From assembly GCA_021647585.1 (NCBI GenBank), contig JAKIUK010000062.1:1-24141 (forward strand): a DNA stretch of 24,141 bases. Direction: 5' to 3'. This stretch comes from Methylococcaceae bacterium (lineage in GTDB: Bacteria; Pseudomonadota; Gammaproteobacteria; Methylococcales; Methylomonadaceae). The position numbers and the translations under genes were made by a program. Below are positions 7,036 to 14,448 of the stretch, piece by piece. How positions within the stretch are numbered: the stretch's first letter is position 1; each line of letters starts with the position of its first letter. Below the pieces are notes generated by a model. The model was not told the DNA's origin and searched no databases. It saw only the letters and a program-made list of their open reading frames with translations.

Positions 7036-7208
7036 TTAAACCTAGAAAAATCAGTTGGATCACGGTTTCTAGCACAAGCTCTTGATTCCACAGCACTTCA
7101 AAAAAATGCCCGCTTAACCGAATGGGTGAAGCTCAGATTTTTTTAAAGTACCGTGAAACCAATATCTTGCACTATAATTCCGCAACCAGCTGATCTTTCT
7201 AGGTTTAA
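7036..7208. mobile_element. Foldback element with terminal inverted repeats, copy 2 (MITE-like)
   Basis: This 173-bp element has inverted ends AAACCTAGAAAAATCAGTTG and, read inward from the right, AAACCTAGAAAGATCAGCTG. Inner arms include CACGGT (7061-7066) against ACCGTG (7150-7155) and A-run/T-run segments. It shares with copy 1 (3238-3491) the terminal sequence, the CACGG block just inside the left end, and a block reading GTGAA followed by AATATCT just after the right inner arm. It contains no reading frame. It sits in the leader between the sigma-54 promoter and fliD. Confidence 0.7.
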
Positions 7209-7223
7209 CAAAACACCCTATTG

Positions 7224-7306
7224 CCTCGTTCTAATGCTTTGCGTTGGAATGCATGGGCTGACGCTCTAGCGTCACGGAATGGATTACCACGCACAGCGTG
7301 GGTACC
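7224..7306. repeat. Cluster of three short palindromes (REP-like)
   Basis: Three hairpins follow each other: a wobble-containing stem around TGCTTTGCG (7230-7250), TGACGC-TCTA-GCGTCA (7259-7274), and CCACGC-ACA-GCGTGG (7287-7301). The cluster opens with CCTCGTTC and ends GGGTACC, and resembles interspersed palindromic units seen in several gammaproteobacterial genomes. It has no coding capacity. Confidence 0.6.
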
Positions 7307-7341
7307 AGATAAAATATTAAATTGATAAAGAGGTAACCCTT

Positions 7342-9384
7342 ATGGCTTCCATCTCAACCGCAGGCATCGGCTCTGGTATTGATATTCCTGGACTGGTCGG
7401 GAGCCTTATTGACGCAGAGCGCGCGCCATCTGAAAAGCGTTTTGATTCGCAGGAAGCAGATATACTTGCCAAACTTTCTGCATACGGTTCATTAAAATCT
7501 GCCCTATCCTCCTTTCAGGGGTCTTTTTCTCAATTAAAATTTGCCAGTACCTTTAATGATGTAACCACAAGTTCTACTGACGAAGATATTGTAACTGCCA
7601 GCGGTTCCAGTATTGCCAATCCCGGTAATTATGCACTTGATATTACCAGTCTTGCCCAGTCCCATTCTCTTAGCTCAAAAGGCTTTAGCGAAACCACTGC
7701 TCCAGTGGGCACAGGTTCTTTAACTTTTGAGTTTGGTCACTTTGATGCGGATAGCAATAGCTTTATTAGCAATGATGACAAAACAACCCGAACCGTTTCT
7801 ATCAATAGCGAGGATAACAGCCTGCAAGGCATCAGGGATGCAGTTAATAAAGCAGATATTGGAGTTACAGCCAGCCTGGTGAACGATGGTACGGGCTTTA
7901 AGTTATTGTTCACTTCAAATGAAACAGGTAAAGAAAATGGACTTAGAATTTCTGTCAATGACACCTCAGACGGCAATGACACTGACAACCTGGGTTTATC
8001 ACAACTCGCTTTTGACCCGGACCCTGCTGCGGCAGCAAATAGCCACATGAGTGAAGACCTGGCGGCTAAAGACGCCGCCTTTACTTTAAATGGGTTAAGT
8101 ATTACTAGTGCCAGTAATACTGTTAATTCGGCTGTTTCAGGTGTTACTCTGACACTTAAAGGCACGACAACGCCAGGTTCTCCAGTTAATATTACGATAG
8201 CTAAAAATGACAGTAAAATTACTGAAGCGGTTACTGGATTTACTGAAAAATTTAATGAACTGGTTGACACCTTAAAACAGCTTAGTAGTTTTGACCCGTC
8301 AACAGAACAGGCAGGTCCATTATTAGGGGATTCTGTAGTGCGAAATGTGGAGTCTCAGCTGCGAAGAATAATATCATCTTCATCGACTGGCGCTGATGGT
8401 AATATTTCGTCTTTATCCACTATTGGAATTACCACTGACAGAACTGGTAAGTTGTCTTTGGACAGCAATAAACTACAAACATCGCTTACCGATAACCGTG
8501 ATGTGCTGGCACAGATTTTTAGTGCCAAAGGAGCATCGACTGATTCACAGGTTAATTTTGTTACTTCCAGCAAAAACACTCAAACCGGAAATTATCGTGT
8601 TAACCTGGATGTCATGGCCAGCCGAGGTATTCTAGAGGGTACTGCTGCTCCTGCTCTATCAGACCTTACAAACTCTCCGATAACTATTGATACTAATAAT
8701 GACAGCATGAGTTTTTTGATTGATGGTACTAGTTCGGGTCAGATTAATCTTACACAAAAGAGTTACAGCTCAGGCGCTGAACTAGCGGCTGAAATTCAGG
8801 CAAAAATCAATGCCAGTAATTCTTTAATAAATGCGGGTTCCAGTGTTCTGGTCAGTTTTGTAGATGGAAAACTACAAATAACTTCTGCCGCTTATAGCGC
8901 TAAATCTAGTGTTGAAATAACCGCAATTGAAGGCGCTACTGATTTAGGCCTGGCAATAGGCAAGGGAATCAGTGGCACAGATGTTAAAGGAAGTATTGGC
9001 GACCAGCAAGCCGATGGTCTGGGTACTATCCTAACCGGCAAAGGCAAAGCCGAAGGAATGATCCTGGAATTTACCGGTGGTTTTGCCGGTAACAGGGGGA
9101 CCGTTTTATTTAATCGAGGAATTGCTGACCAATTAGACAATATAATCAGCCAGTTTTTGGAAACAGATAATTTAATCGATTCCCGTACCAGTGGATTGAA
9201 TACCAGGATCGAGCGTATCAATGAACAAAGGACAGCATTGAATAACAAACTGGATACGCTTGAAACCCGGTTATTTAAGCAGTTTAACGCGATGGACACT
9301 ATCGTCGCACAACTGCAATCGACAGGAAATTTTCTTGAACAGCAATTAGCCACTTTGCCAGGTGTTGTAAGAAATAAAAAATAA
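7342..9384 (+). CDS. fliD: FliD flagellar filament cap protein
   Basis: The 680-aa product (HAP2) forms the cap at the filament tip and guides flagellin insertion. The N-terminal FliD_N domain (about 8-105) has ISTAGIGSGIDIPGLVGSLI and the following helices. The C-terminal domain ends with GLNTRIERINEQRTALNNK and LDTLETRLFKQFNAMDTIVA, LQSTGNFLEQQLATLPG, the usual coiled-coil leg region. Middle segments carry Flagellin_IN-like units (about 160-200 and 470-535). It is about 200 aa longer than E. coli FliD, in parallel with the large flagellin. AGAGGT at 7329-7334 is 7 bases from the ATG. The usual downstream partners fliS and fliT are not here; the next gene is convergent, 18 bases away. Confidence 0.93.
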   Translation: MASISTAGIGSGIDIPGLVGSLIDAERAPSEKRFDSQEADILAKLSAYGSLKSALSSFQGSFSQLKFASTFNDVTTSSTDEDIVTASGSSIANPGNYALDITSLAQSHSLSSKGFSETTAPVGTGSLTFEFGHFDADSNSFISNDDKTTRTVSINSEDNSLQGIRDAVNKADIGVTASLVNDGTGFKLLFTSNETGKENGLRISVNDTSDGNDTDNLGLSQLAFDPDPAAAANSHMSEDLAAKDAAFTLNGLSITSASNTVNSAVSGVTLTLKGTTTPGSPVNITIAKNDSKITEAVTGFTEKFNELVDTLKQLSSFDPSTEQAGPLLGDSVVRNVESQLRRIISSSSTGADGNISSLSTIGITTDRTGKLSLDSNKLQTSLTDNRDVLAQIFSAKGASTDSQVNFVTSSKNTQTGNYRVNLDVMASRGILEGTAAPALSDLTNSPITIDTNNDSMSFLIDGTSSGQINLTQKSYSSGAELAAEIQAKINASNSLINAGSSVLVSFVDGKLQITSAAYSAKSSVEITAIEGATDLGLAIGKGISGTDVKGSIGDQQADGLGTILTGKGKAEGMILEFTGGFAGNRGTVLFNRGIADQLDNIISQFLETDNLIDSRTSGLNTRIERINEQRTALNNKLDTLETRLFKQFNAMDTIVAQLQSTGNFLEQQLATLPGVVRNKK

Positions 9385-9402
9385 ATAACCTCCTTAAATA
9401 AC

Positions 9403-10167
9403 CTACATCAACGGCAAAATCTGATCAAAAATCCCACCATTAGTTACCAGTATCTGTTTTGGAAAAACCCCTTCCTTACCTTTAAAATCAGTCACTGTTC
9501 CACCGGCTTCTTTGGCAATTAAAGCCCCCGCAGCGACATCATATAAATTCAATTCCTGCTCCCAAAAAGCATCAACCTGACCATCTGCAACCAGACATAA
9601 ATCCATTGCCGCTGAGCCAAACCGTCGCTGACCTGTGGTTTCTTGCGCAATCCGGCAAAAACGTTGTAAATTGTTTTCTTGCAAATACGAACGTAAACAG
9701 GCAAAACCAGTGGCAATCATAGAATCTGCCAGACTCTTTTCTGCAGAAACAGATATAGCTTTACCATTCTTGCTTGCCCCTTGCCCTTTGGCTGCAAGAT
9801 ATAAATCATCCAGGGCAGGTGCGTATACCGAACCTGCAACAAGATCGCCATCAATTTCCAAAGCCACACTAATAGACCAAAAATATTGGCCCTTGGCAAA
9901 AGAATGTGTTCCGTCTATGGGATCAACAATCCATCGACTGGTCTGGTCATCTGACTGACCACTTTCTTCACCCCAAAAACCATATTGAGGATAAGCTTTA
10001 GTTAATGCTTCTTTTAAATACGCTTCCACCTCAACATCTGCATCTGTAACCAAGTCTCGAGGACTTTTCTTGATCACACCCATGCTGTCTAAATTTTTAA
10101 AATAACGCATGGCTATAGATCCAGCATCACGAACAATTTTTTCAAGAACATCCAATGAAATGGGCAT
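9403..10167 (-). CDS. Inositol monophosphatase family protein
   Basis: This 254-aa Mg2+-dependent sugar-phosphate phosphatase belongs to the IMPase superfamily. Motifs: GEES at 66-69 (metal-binding glutamate), WIVDPIDGT at 79-87 (two metal aspartates) and LYDVAAG at 208-214 (Asp210 activates water; the family usually has WD here). FGSAAMDLCLVADG is the standard mid-domain segment. SuhB-type inositol-1-phosphatase is the closest guess, but histidinol-phosphate or other sugar phosphatase activity is equally open. AGGT lies 8 bases before the ATG. It is convergent with fliD, with only 18 bases and no clear terminator between. The next gene upstream on the same strand is the H-NS-like gene, 66 bases away. 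Confidence 0.88.
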   Translation of the reverse strand: MPISLDVLEKIVRDAGSIAMRYFKNLDSMGVIKKSPRDLVTDADVEVEAYLKEALTKAYPQYGFWGEESGQSDDQTSRWIVDPIDGTHSFAKGQYFWSISVALEIDGDLVAGSVYAPALDDLYLAAKGQGASKNGKAISVSAEKSLADSMIATGFACLRSYLQENNLQRFCRIAQETTGQRRFGSAAMDLCLVADGQVDAFWEQELNLYDVAAGALIAKEAGGTVTDFKGKEGVFPKQILVTNGGIFDQILPLM

Positions 10168-10233
10168 TATTAAGACCTAATAAAATAAAATTAAAAAAAG
10201 GTTACTATAGTTGGCTAACTCGGTAAAAATGAT

Positions 10234-10548
10234 CTAAATAAGAAACTCGGACTTATCATGCCCAGCTTCCACTAAAGCACGCATCCATTTTGGAGTCACG
10301 CCTCGACCCGTCCATTTTTGGCTTTCATCAGCAGGATTATAATATTTTGCTGCCACCTTTTTACCTTTTTTTACACTCTTTTTCTCATCCTCTTTAATAA
10401 CAACAGTCACTCCAATTGATGTGGCTAATGATTTTATCTGCGCAATAACTTCATTACGTTTAATATTCTGTTTTTCTTTTAATGCTTTCTTTGCCTGATC
10501 AATGACAGTTTGCAATTCTTTTTCTGAAAGCGTGTTATATTCAGTCAT
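10234..10548 (-). CDS. H-NS family nucleoid-associated protein
   Basis: This small basic protein (104 aa) has an N-terminal helical oligomerisation part (1-55), a lysine-rich linker (KKSVKKGKKVAAKYY), and the H-NS C-terminal DNA-binding domain at about 66-104: NPADESQKWTGRGVTPKWMR, with closing EFLI. The TGRG core corresponds to the QGR-type loop that enters the minor groove of AT-rich DNA. Such proteins silence AT-rich or foreign genes and shape the nucleoid. Length is typical of the short H-NS homologs of beta- and gammaproteobacteria. A -10 candidate lies 29 bases upstream. The Shine-Dalgarno is weak (AAGTGA). Context gives no partner. Confidence 0.9.
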   Translation of the reverse strand: MTEYNTLSEKELQTVIDQAKKALKEKQNIKRNEVIAQIKSLATSIGVTVVIKEDEKKSVKKGKKVAAKYYNPADESQKWTGRGVTPKWMRALVEAGHDKSEFLI

Positions 10549-10576
10549 AATTATTCACTTATAAAAATAATATAAA

Positions 10577-10582
10577 ATTATA
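10577..10582 (-). promoter_or_regulatory. -10 candidate for the H-NS-like gene
   Basis: A perfect TATAAT on the minus strand, 28 bases before the ATG. No convincing -35 is found at 16-18 bases. The surroundings are very AT-rich, so this is tentative. Confidence 0.35.
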
Positions 10583-10606
10583 ACACTGCATCGTAAATAA
10601 TAATTA

Positions 10607-11479
10607 CTATTGCTCCTTAATTACATTAAATTCTATTTTATTTAAAATAACATCTTCCTTATTTACCAATTCAACACGCCACTTACCCGTTTTAGAATAA
10701 GAAATTAATTTACTGGTACTCGCTCTCCATCTATTCCCCAATATATTAAGTTCCTTTTTATATATACTTTGTCCATTACGTAGCCAATGGTGAAAAAGGA
10801 TTTCTCCTTTCATATTTATTATTTCAGTAAAATAATAAACTTGAGTCGCATTATTTTTATTGACTACCAGAGGTAAACTTATACCTGCCAAAGGCTCTTT
10901 ATTATTTAGTCCCGTGGTTAATAATGCTCTAGTAACTCTGCCATGACTTAATCCCTTGGGTGAAATTGCAGGTTTAACAGCTGACTTTTCTTCTGTTTCA
11001 TTATTATCAGACTTAATAACAGTTACTAGTGATTCTTTTTCAGCAACCTTTGCAGATAATTTAACACCCAGACTTATTATCTTTTCAATATTATTAATAG
11101 ATTTAATATCAGTAATTTCTTTTTCATCCATATTTTTAGATAATTGAACGTCCCATTTTTCTACCACATCAATATTATCAATTAATTTAGTCTCAGTAGT
11201 TAGTTTTTCTTTTTCTATCTCTTGTGCCGATAGTTTAGCTGATGGCTGTACAGTTTTATCATTATGTTTTTCTGGTGATACTTTTTTTTCATCAGGGTCT
11301 AGTGATCCATTACTGAAATAGTAAAAAAGGACTAATATAAAAATTACAAGTACTATTAAAGCAAAAAATATCCGTTGAATATTCCATTTAGTCACTATTT
11401 CAGGACGCAATTGTTCCCTTAACTTTTTATCGGCACCTGGATACTTGATTTTAATAACGACTTTGTTGCTATCGGCCAT
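10607..11479 (-). CDS. Membrane-anchored DUF2914 protein
   Basis: This 290-aa single-pass membrane protein of unknown function has a cytoplasmic basic N-terminus (1-36), one transmembrane helix at about 37-55 (IFFALIVLVIFILVLFYYF), a charged periplasmic stalk (60-175), and a C-terminal DUF2914 domain at about 182-287. The domain shows RALLTTGLNNKEP, VYYFTEIINMKGEILFHHWL, NRWRASTSKLISYSKTGKWR and VEL. The stalk holds three degenerate tandem repeats of about 29 residues starting at 82, 112 and 140 (pattern LSxxxxEKE). AAGG stands 5 bases from the ATG. It is divergent from sucA. No function is known for the domain, and the neighbourhood does not suggest one. Confidence 0.8.
   Translation of the reverse strand: MADSNKVVIKIKYPGADKKLREQLRPEIVTKWNIQRIFFALIVLVIFILVLFYYFSNGSLDPDEKKVSPEKHNDKTVQPSAKLSAQEIEKEKLTTETKLIDNIDVVEKWDVQLSKNMDEKEITDIKSINNIEKIISLGVKLSAKVAEKESLVTVIKSDNNETEEKSAVKPAISPKGLSHGRVTRALLTTGLNNKEPLAGISLPLVVNKNNATQVYYFTEIINMKGEILFHHWLRNGQSIYKKELNILGNRWRASTSKLISYSKTGKWRVELVNKEDVILNKIEFNVIKEQ
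11000..11236 (-). repeat. Three degenerate ~29-residue repeats in the DUF2914 protein
   Basis: Residues 82-111, 112-139 and 140-160 start KLSAQEIEKEKL, QLSKNMDEKEIT and KLSAKVAEKESL, and each continues to a D/N-N pair about 20 residues in. They form the stalk between the membrane helix and the DUF2914 domain. Confidence 0.6.
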
Positions 11480-11555
11480 AAACCTTCCTATCGATTCCAG
11501 TTAAAGACAAATCATGTGTCTACAATGATTTTTTACTTCATCTATACTTTTCATT

Positions 11556-11568
11556 TGGTAATATACCA
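11556..11568. promoter_or_regulatory. Palindrome between sucA and the DUF2914 gene
   Basis: TGGTA-ATA-TACCA is a perfect 13-bp inverted repeat placed just upstream of the sucA -10 candidate. It could be an operator, but no regulator is indicated. Confidence 0.3.
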
Positions 11569-11580
11569 CTTTAGCTCTAA

Positions 11581-11586
11581 TATAAT
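11581..11586 (+). promoter_or_regulatory. -10 candidate of sucA
   Basis: A perfect TATAAT, 32 bases before the sucA ATG. The nearest -35-like hexamer (TTGGTA, 11555-11560) is 20 bases away, which is too far for a strong promoter, so an activator may be needed. Confidence 0.4.
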
Positions 11587-11618
11587 GCCCTATAACTGTT
11601 GATATATCGGAAAACCTC

Positions 11619-14447
11619 ATGAGCAACTTGCTAAAATTGTTTCAAGAATCATCTGCTCTTTATGGAAGTAATGCTGTTTTCATTGAAAACTTATATGAAC
11701 AGTATCTTGAAAACCCTGATTCTGTGTCAGAAAATTGGCGTAGCAAATTTAATGATATCCAAAATGGTTCACTACATGAAATTGCTCACAGCCCTATAGT
11801 TAACCGTTTTGAAAAGTTAGCCCTGTCTACTCAGGGCAGGCTGGCAAAACTACAGGGATTTACTGAAGAAAGTGTAAAAAAACAATCCTCTGTTGCCCGG
11901 CTGATTAATCATTATAGAGTTCGTGGACATCAAATAGCCGCAAACAATCCGTTAGGTAAAAACCCAGAAATCCCGGCAGATCTGGAACTGGCATATTATG
12001 GCCTTGCTGAACCTGATATGGACACCCTGTTTGACACAGGAACACTTTATGGTGTCGACAAATTACCTTTAAGAAAAATTATATCCACGCTTAAAGAAAT
12101 CTATTGCGGCAGTATAGGCATTGAATACATGCATATTGTCGATGCAGAAACCAAGCGCTGGATTAAAAACAAACTGGAAGGTAGCCGACCTGGTATCTCG
12201 GCTAATTCCAGCGAAAAAAAGCTATCTATTTTAAAGCAATTGACTGCTGCAGAAGGCATTGAAAAGCATTTACATCGCAAATACGTCGGGCAAAAACGCT
12301 TTTCACTTGAAGGTAGTGAATGTCTCATACCTATATTGGATGAGATCGTTCAAAATGCAGGGGAAAAACAGGTTAAGGAAGTCGTTATCGGTATGGCTCA
12401 CCGAGGACGTCTGAATGTGCTTATCAATATATTAGGTAAAACCCCTGCGCAATTATTCGGGGAATTTGAAGGTACCCATACCTCCACCCCTGGCGCTATC
12501 ACAGGTGATGTTAAATATCACATGGGCTTTTCATCTAATGTTGCTACACCCGGTGGCCCTGTTCATTTAACACTAGCTTTTAATCCCTCGCATCTTGAAA
12601 TTATCAACCCGGTTGTTGAAGGTTCAGTTAAAGCCAGACAGGACAGACGCGGAAAAGGCAGCATAGATACCATTATTCCTGTTTTAATCCATGGTGATGC
12701 TGCATTTGCCGGCCAGGGCATTGTTATGGAAACTCTTAACATGTCAGAAACGCGTGCTTTTTCCACCGGCGGCACAATTCATATCGTTATAAACAATCAA
12801 ATAGGTTTTACCACCAGCAACCCTTTTGATGCTCGCTCAACGCTATACTGTACTGATGTGGCAACCATGATTCATGCCCCTGTTTTTCATGTCAACGGAG
12901 ATGATCCTGAAGCAGTACTTTTCGTGACTCAGATGGCTTTGGATTTTCGCATGAAATTTCATAAAGATGTGGTTATTGACCTCATTTGCTATCGCAGACT
13001 AGGCCATAATGAAGCGGATGAACCTGCAGCCACACAACCGATGATGTACAAAATCATTCGCAGTTTGCCATCTGTTCGTGAATTATATGTTCGAGAACTA
13101 ATAGAACAGGAAGTGGTTTCGGAACAAACAGCGCAAGAAATGGAGCAAGATTATCAACAATTATTAGACCAAGGTAACTCAGTTTCTCGCCCTATACTTG
13201 ATGAATCGGTCTATTCCTATTCTGAGCAGTGGAAAAAATATTACAATCAGGAATGGACCGTCCCATGTGATACCCGTGTTTCCTTAGAAGATCTTCGTTT
13301 TTGCAACGAGAAACTCCACCTTCTGCCTGCAGAATTTGAACTACATCCCCGGGTAGCAAAAGTGATGGAAAACCGGGCAAAAATGTCAGCTGGGGCCTTA
13401 CCTCTGGACTGGGGGTTTGCTGAAAATATGGCTTATGCCACTCTAATTCAAGAAAAAAAGGATATTCGTCTAGTAGGGCAAGATGTAGGCAGAGGAACTT
13501 TTTCCCACCGCCACATTGCCCTACACAATCAGCTGAACGGAGAGACCTGGTACCCTATTCAGCATATGTCTAAAAATCAGGGCCGCGCTCAAATCTTTGA
13601 TTCACTATTATCAGAAGCCGGAGTATTAGGCTTTGAATTTGGTTATAGCTCTACTGAACCCGAAAAACTAATCATTTGGGAAGCGCAATTTGGTGACTTT
13701 GCGAATGGTGCACAAGTCGTTATTGACCAGTTTATCAGCTCGGCTGAGTCCAAATGGGGAAGGTTATGTGGCCTGGTTATGCTCCTGCCTCATGGTTTTG
13801 AAGGACAAGGCCCTGAACACTCATCAGCCAGACTGGAACGATATCTACAACTTTGTGCCGATCATAATATACAAGTTTGCAATCCCACTACGCCGGCTCA
13901 GATCTTCCATTTATTAAGGCGTCAACTTCATAGACCTTTCCGCAAACCGTTGATCATCATGAGCCCCAAAAGTTTATTGCGGCATAAATTAGCAATCTCA
14001 ACACTAGAGGATCTGACAGATGGTAAATTTTTACCTATTATTCCAGAACAGGATGAAATAAAACCTAAGCAAGTAACTCGCTTAATTTTATGTGCGGGTA
14101 AAGTGTATTATGATTTATTGGAAGCTCGCAGAGCCGATGAACTTAATCATGTAGTCATTATTCGAATTGAACAACTATATCCCTTTCCCAGCGACTTATT
14201 TAAAGCGGAAATAAACAACTATCCCAATATAGAAGAAATCGTTTGGTGTCAGGAAGAGCCCAAGAACCAGGGCGCATGGTACCAATCCAAACACCATTTT
14301 TACGATAATATAGATAAAGATATTACTATCTTTTATGCGGGTAGAGTTGCCGCTGCCGCTCCTGCCGTAGGTAGTCATACCGTACATATTGAACAACAAA
14401 AAGCAGTCGTTAAAGCAGCTCTTTATGACGTCAAACAAGGAAATTAA
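11619..14447 (+). CDS. sucA: 2-oxoglutarate dehydrogenase E1 component
   Basis: This 942-aa thiamine-diphosphate enzyme decarboxylates 2-oxoglutarate and passes the succinyl group to the lipoyl arm of E2. The N-terminus has the E2-binding segment (LYGSNAVFIENLYEQYLENP). Family landmarks follow in order: MAHRGRLNVLIN, a histidine-rich substrate loop with FNPSHLEI, the thiamine-diphosphate motif from GDAAFAGQG through NMSETRAFSTGG to INNQIGFTT, YRRLGHNEADEPAATQPMMY, GRGTFSHRH, WEAQFGDFANGAQVVIDQF, LLPHGFEGQGPEHSSARLER, MSPKSLLRH and CQEEPKNQGAWY. Length is normal and I see no lost catalytic residue. GGAAA precedes the ATG. sucB starts one base after the stop, indicating translational coupling. 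It begins the sucA-sucB-lpd operon. Confidence 0.97.
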   Translation: MSNLLKLFQESSALYGSNAVFIENLYEQYLENPDSVSENWRSKFNDIQNGSLHEIAHSPIVNRFEKLALSTQGRLAKLQGFTEESVKKQSSVARLINHYRVRGHQIAANNPLGKNPEIPADLELAYYGLAEPDMDTLFDTGTLYGVDKLPLRKIISTLKEIYCGSIGIEYMHIVDAETKRWIKNKLEGSRPGISANSSEKKLSILKQLTAAEGIEKHLHRKYVGQKRFSLEGSECLIPILDEIVQNAGEKQVKEVVIGMAHRGRLNVLINILGKTPAQLFGEFEGTHTSTPGAITGDVKYHMGFSSNVATPGGPVHLTLAFNPSHLEIINPVVEGSVKARQDRRGKGSIDTIIPVLIHGDAAFAGQGIVMETLNMSETRAFSTGGTIHIVINNQIGFTTSNPFDARSTLYCTDVATMIHAPVFHVNGDDPEAVLFVTQMALDFRMKFHKDVVIDLICYRRLGHNEADEPAATQPMMYKIIRSLPSVRELYVRELIEQEVVSEQTAQEMEQDYQQLLDQGNSVSRPILDESVYSYSEQWKKYYNQEWTVPCDTRVSLEDLRFCNEKLHLLPAEFELHPRVAKVMENRAKMSAGALPLDWGFAENMAYATLIQEKKDIRLVGQDVGRGTFSHRHIALHNQLNGETWYPIQHMSKNQGRAQIFDSLLSEAGVLGFEFGYSSTEPEKLIIWEAQFGDFANGAQVVIDQFISSAESKWGRLCGLVMLLPHGFEGQGPEHSSARLERYLQLCADHNIQVCNPTTPAQIFHLLRRQLHRPFRKPLIIMSPKSLLRHKLAISTLEDLTDGKFLPIIPEQDEIKPKQVTRLILCAGKVYYDLLEARRADELNHVVIIRIEQLYPFPSDLFKAEINNYPNIEEIVWCQEEPKNQGAWYQSKHHFYDNIDKDITIFYAGRVAAAAPAVGSHTVHIEQQKAVVKAALYDVKQGN

Positions 14448-14448
14448 C

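Noticed and set aside
3238..7306. The repeats as a CRISPR array
   Set aside because: There are only two inverted-ended elements plus one palindrome cluster, with no regular short direct repeats and spacers and no cas genes.
7737..9353. Minus-strand frames opposite fliD (7737-8270, 8355-8579, 8892-9353)
   Set aside because: Shadows of fliD codon bias with no recognisable domains.
14389..14448. Longer sucB start at 14389
   Set aside because: It would lie inside the conserved end of sucA. The ATG at 14449 has AAGGAAA and begins exactly at the lipoyl domain.
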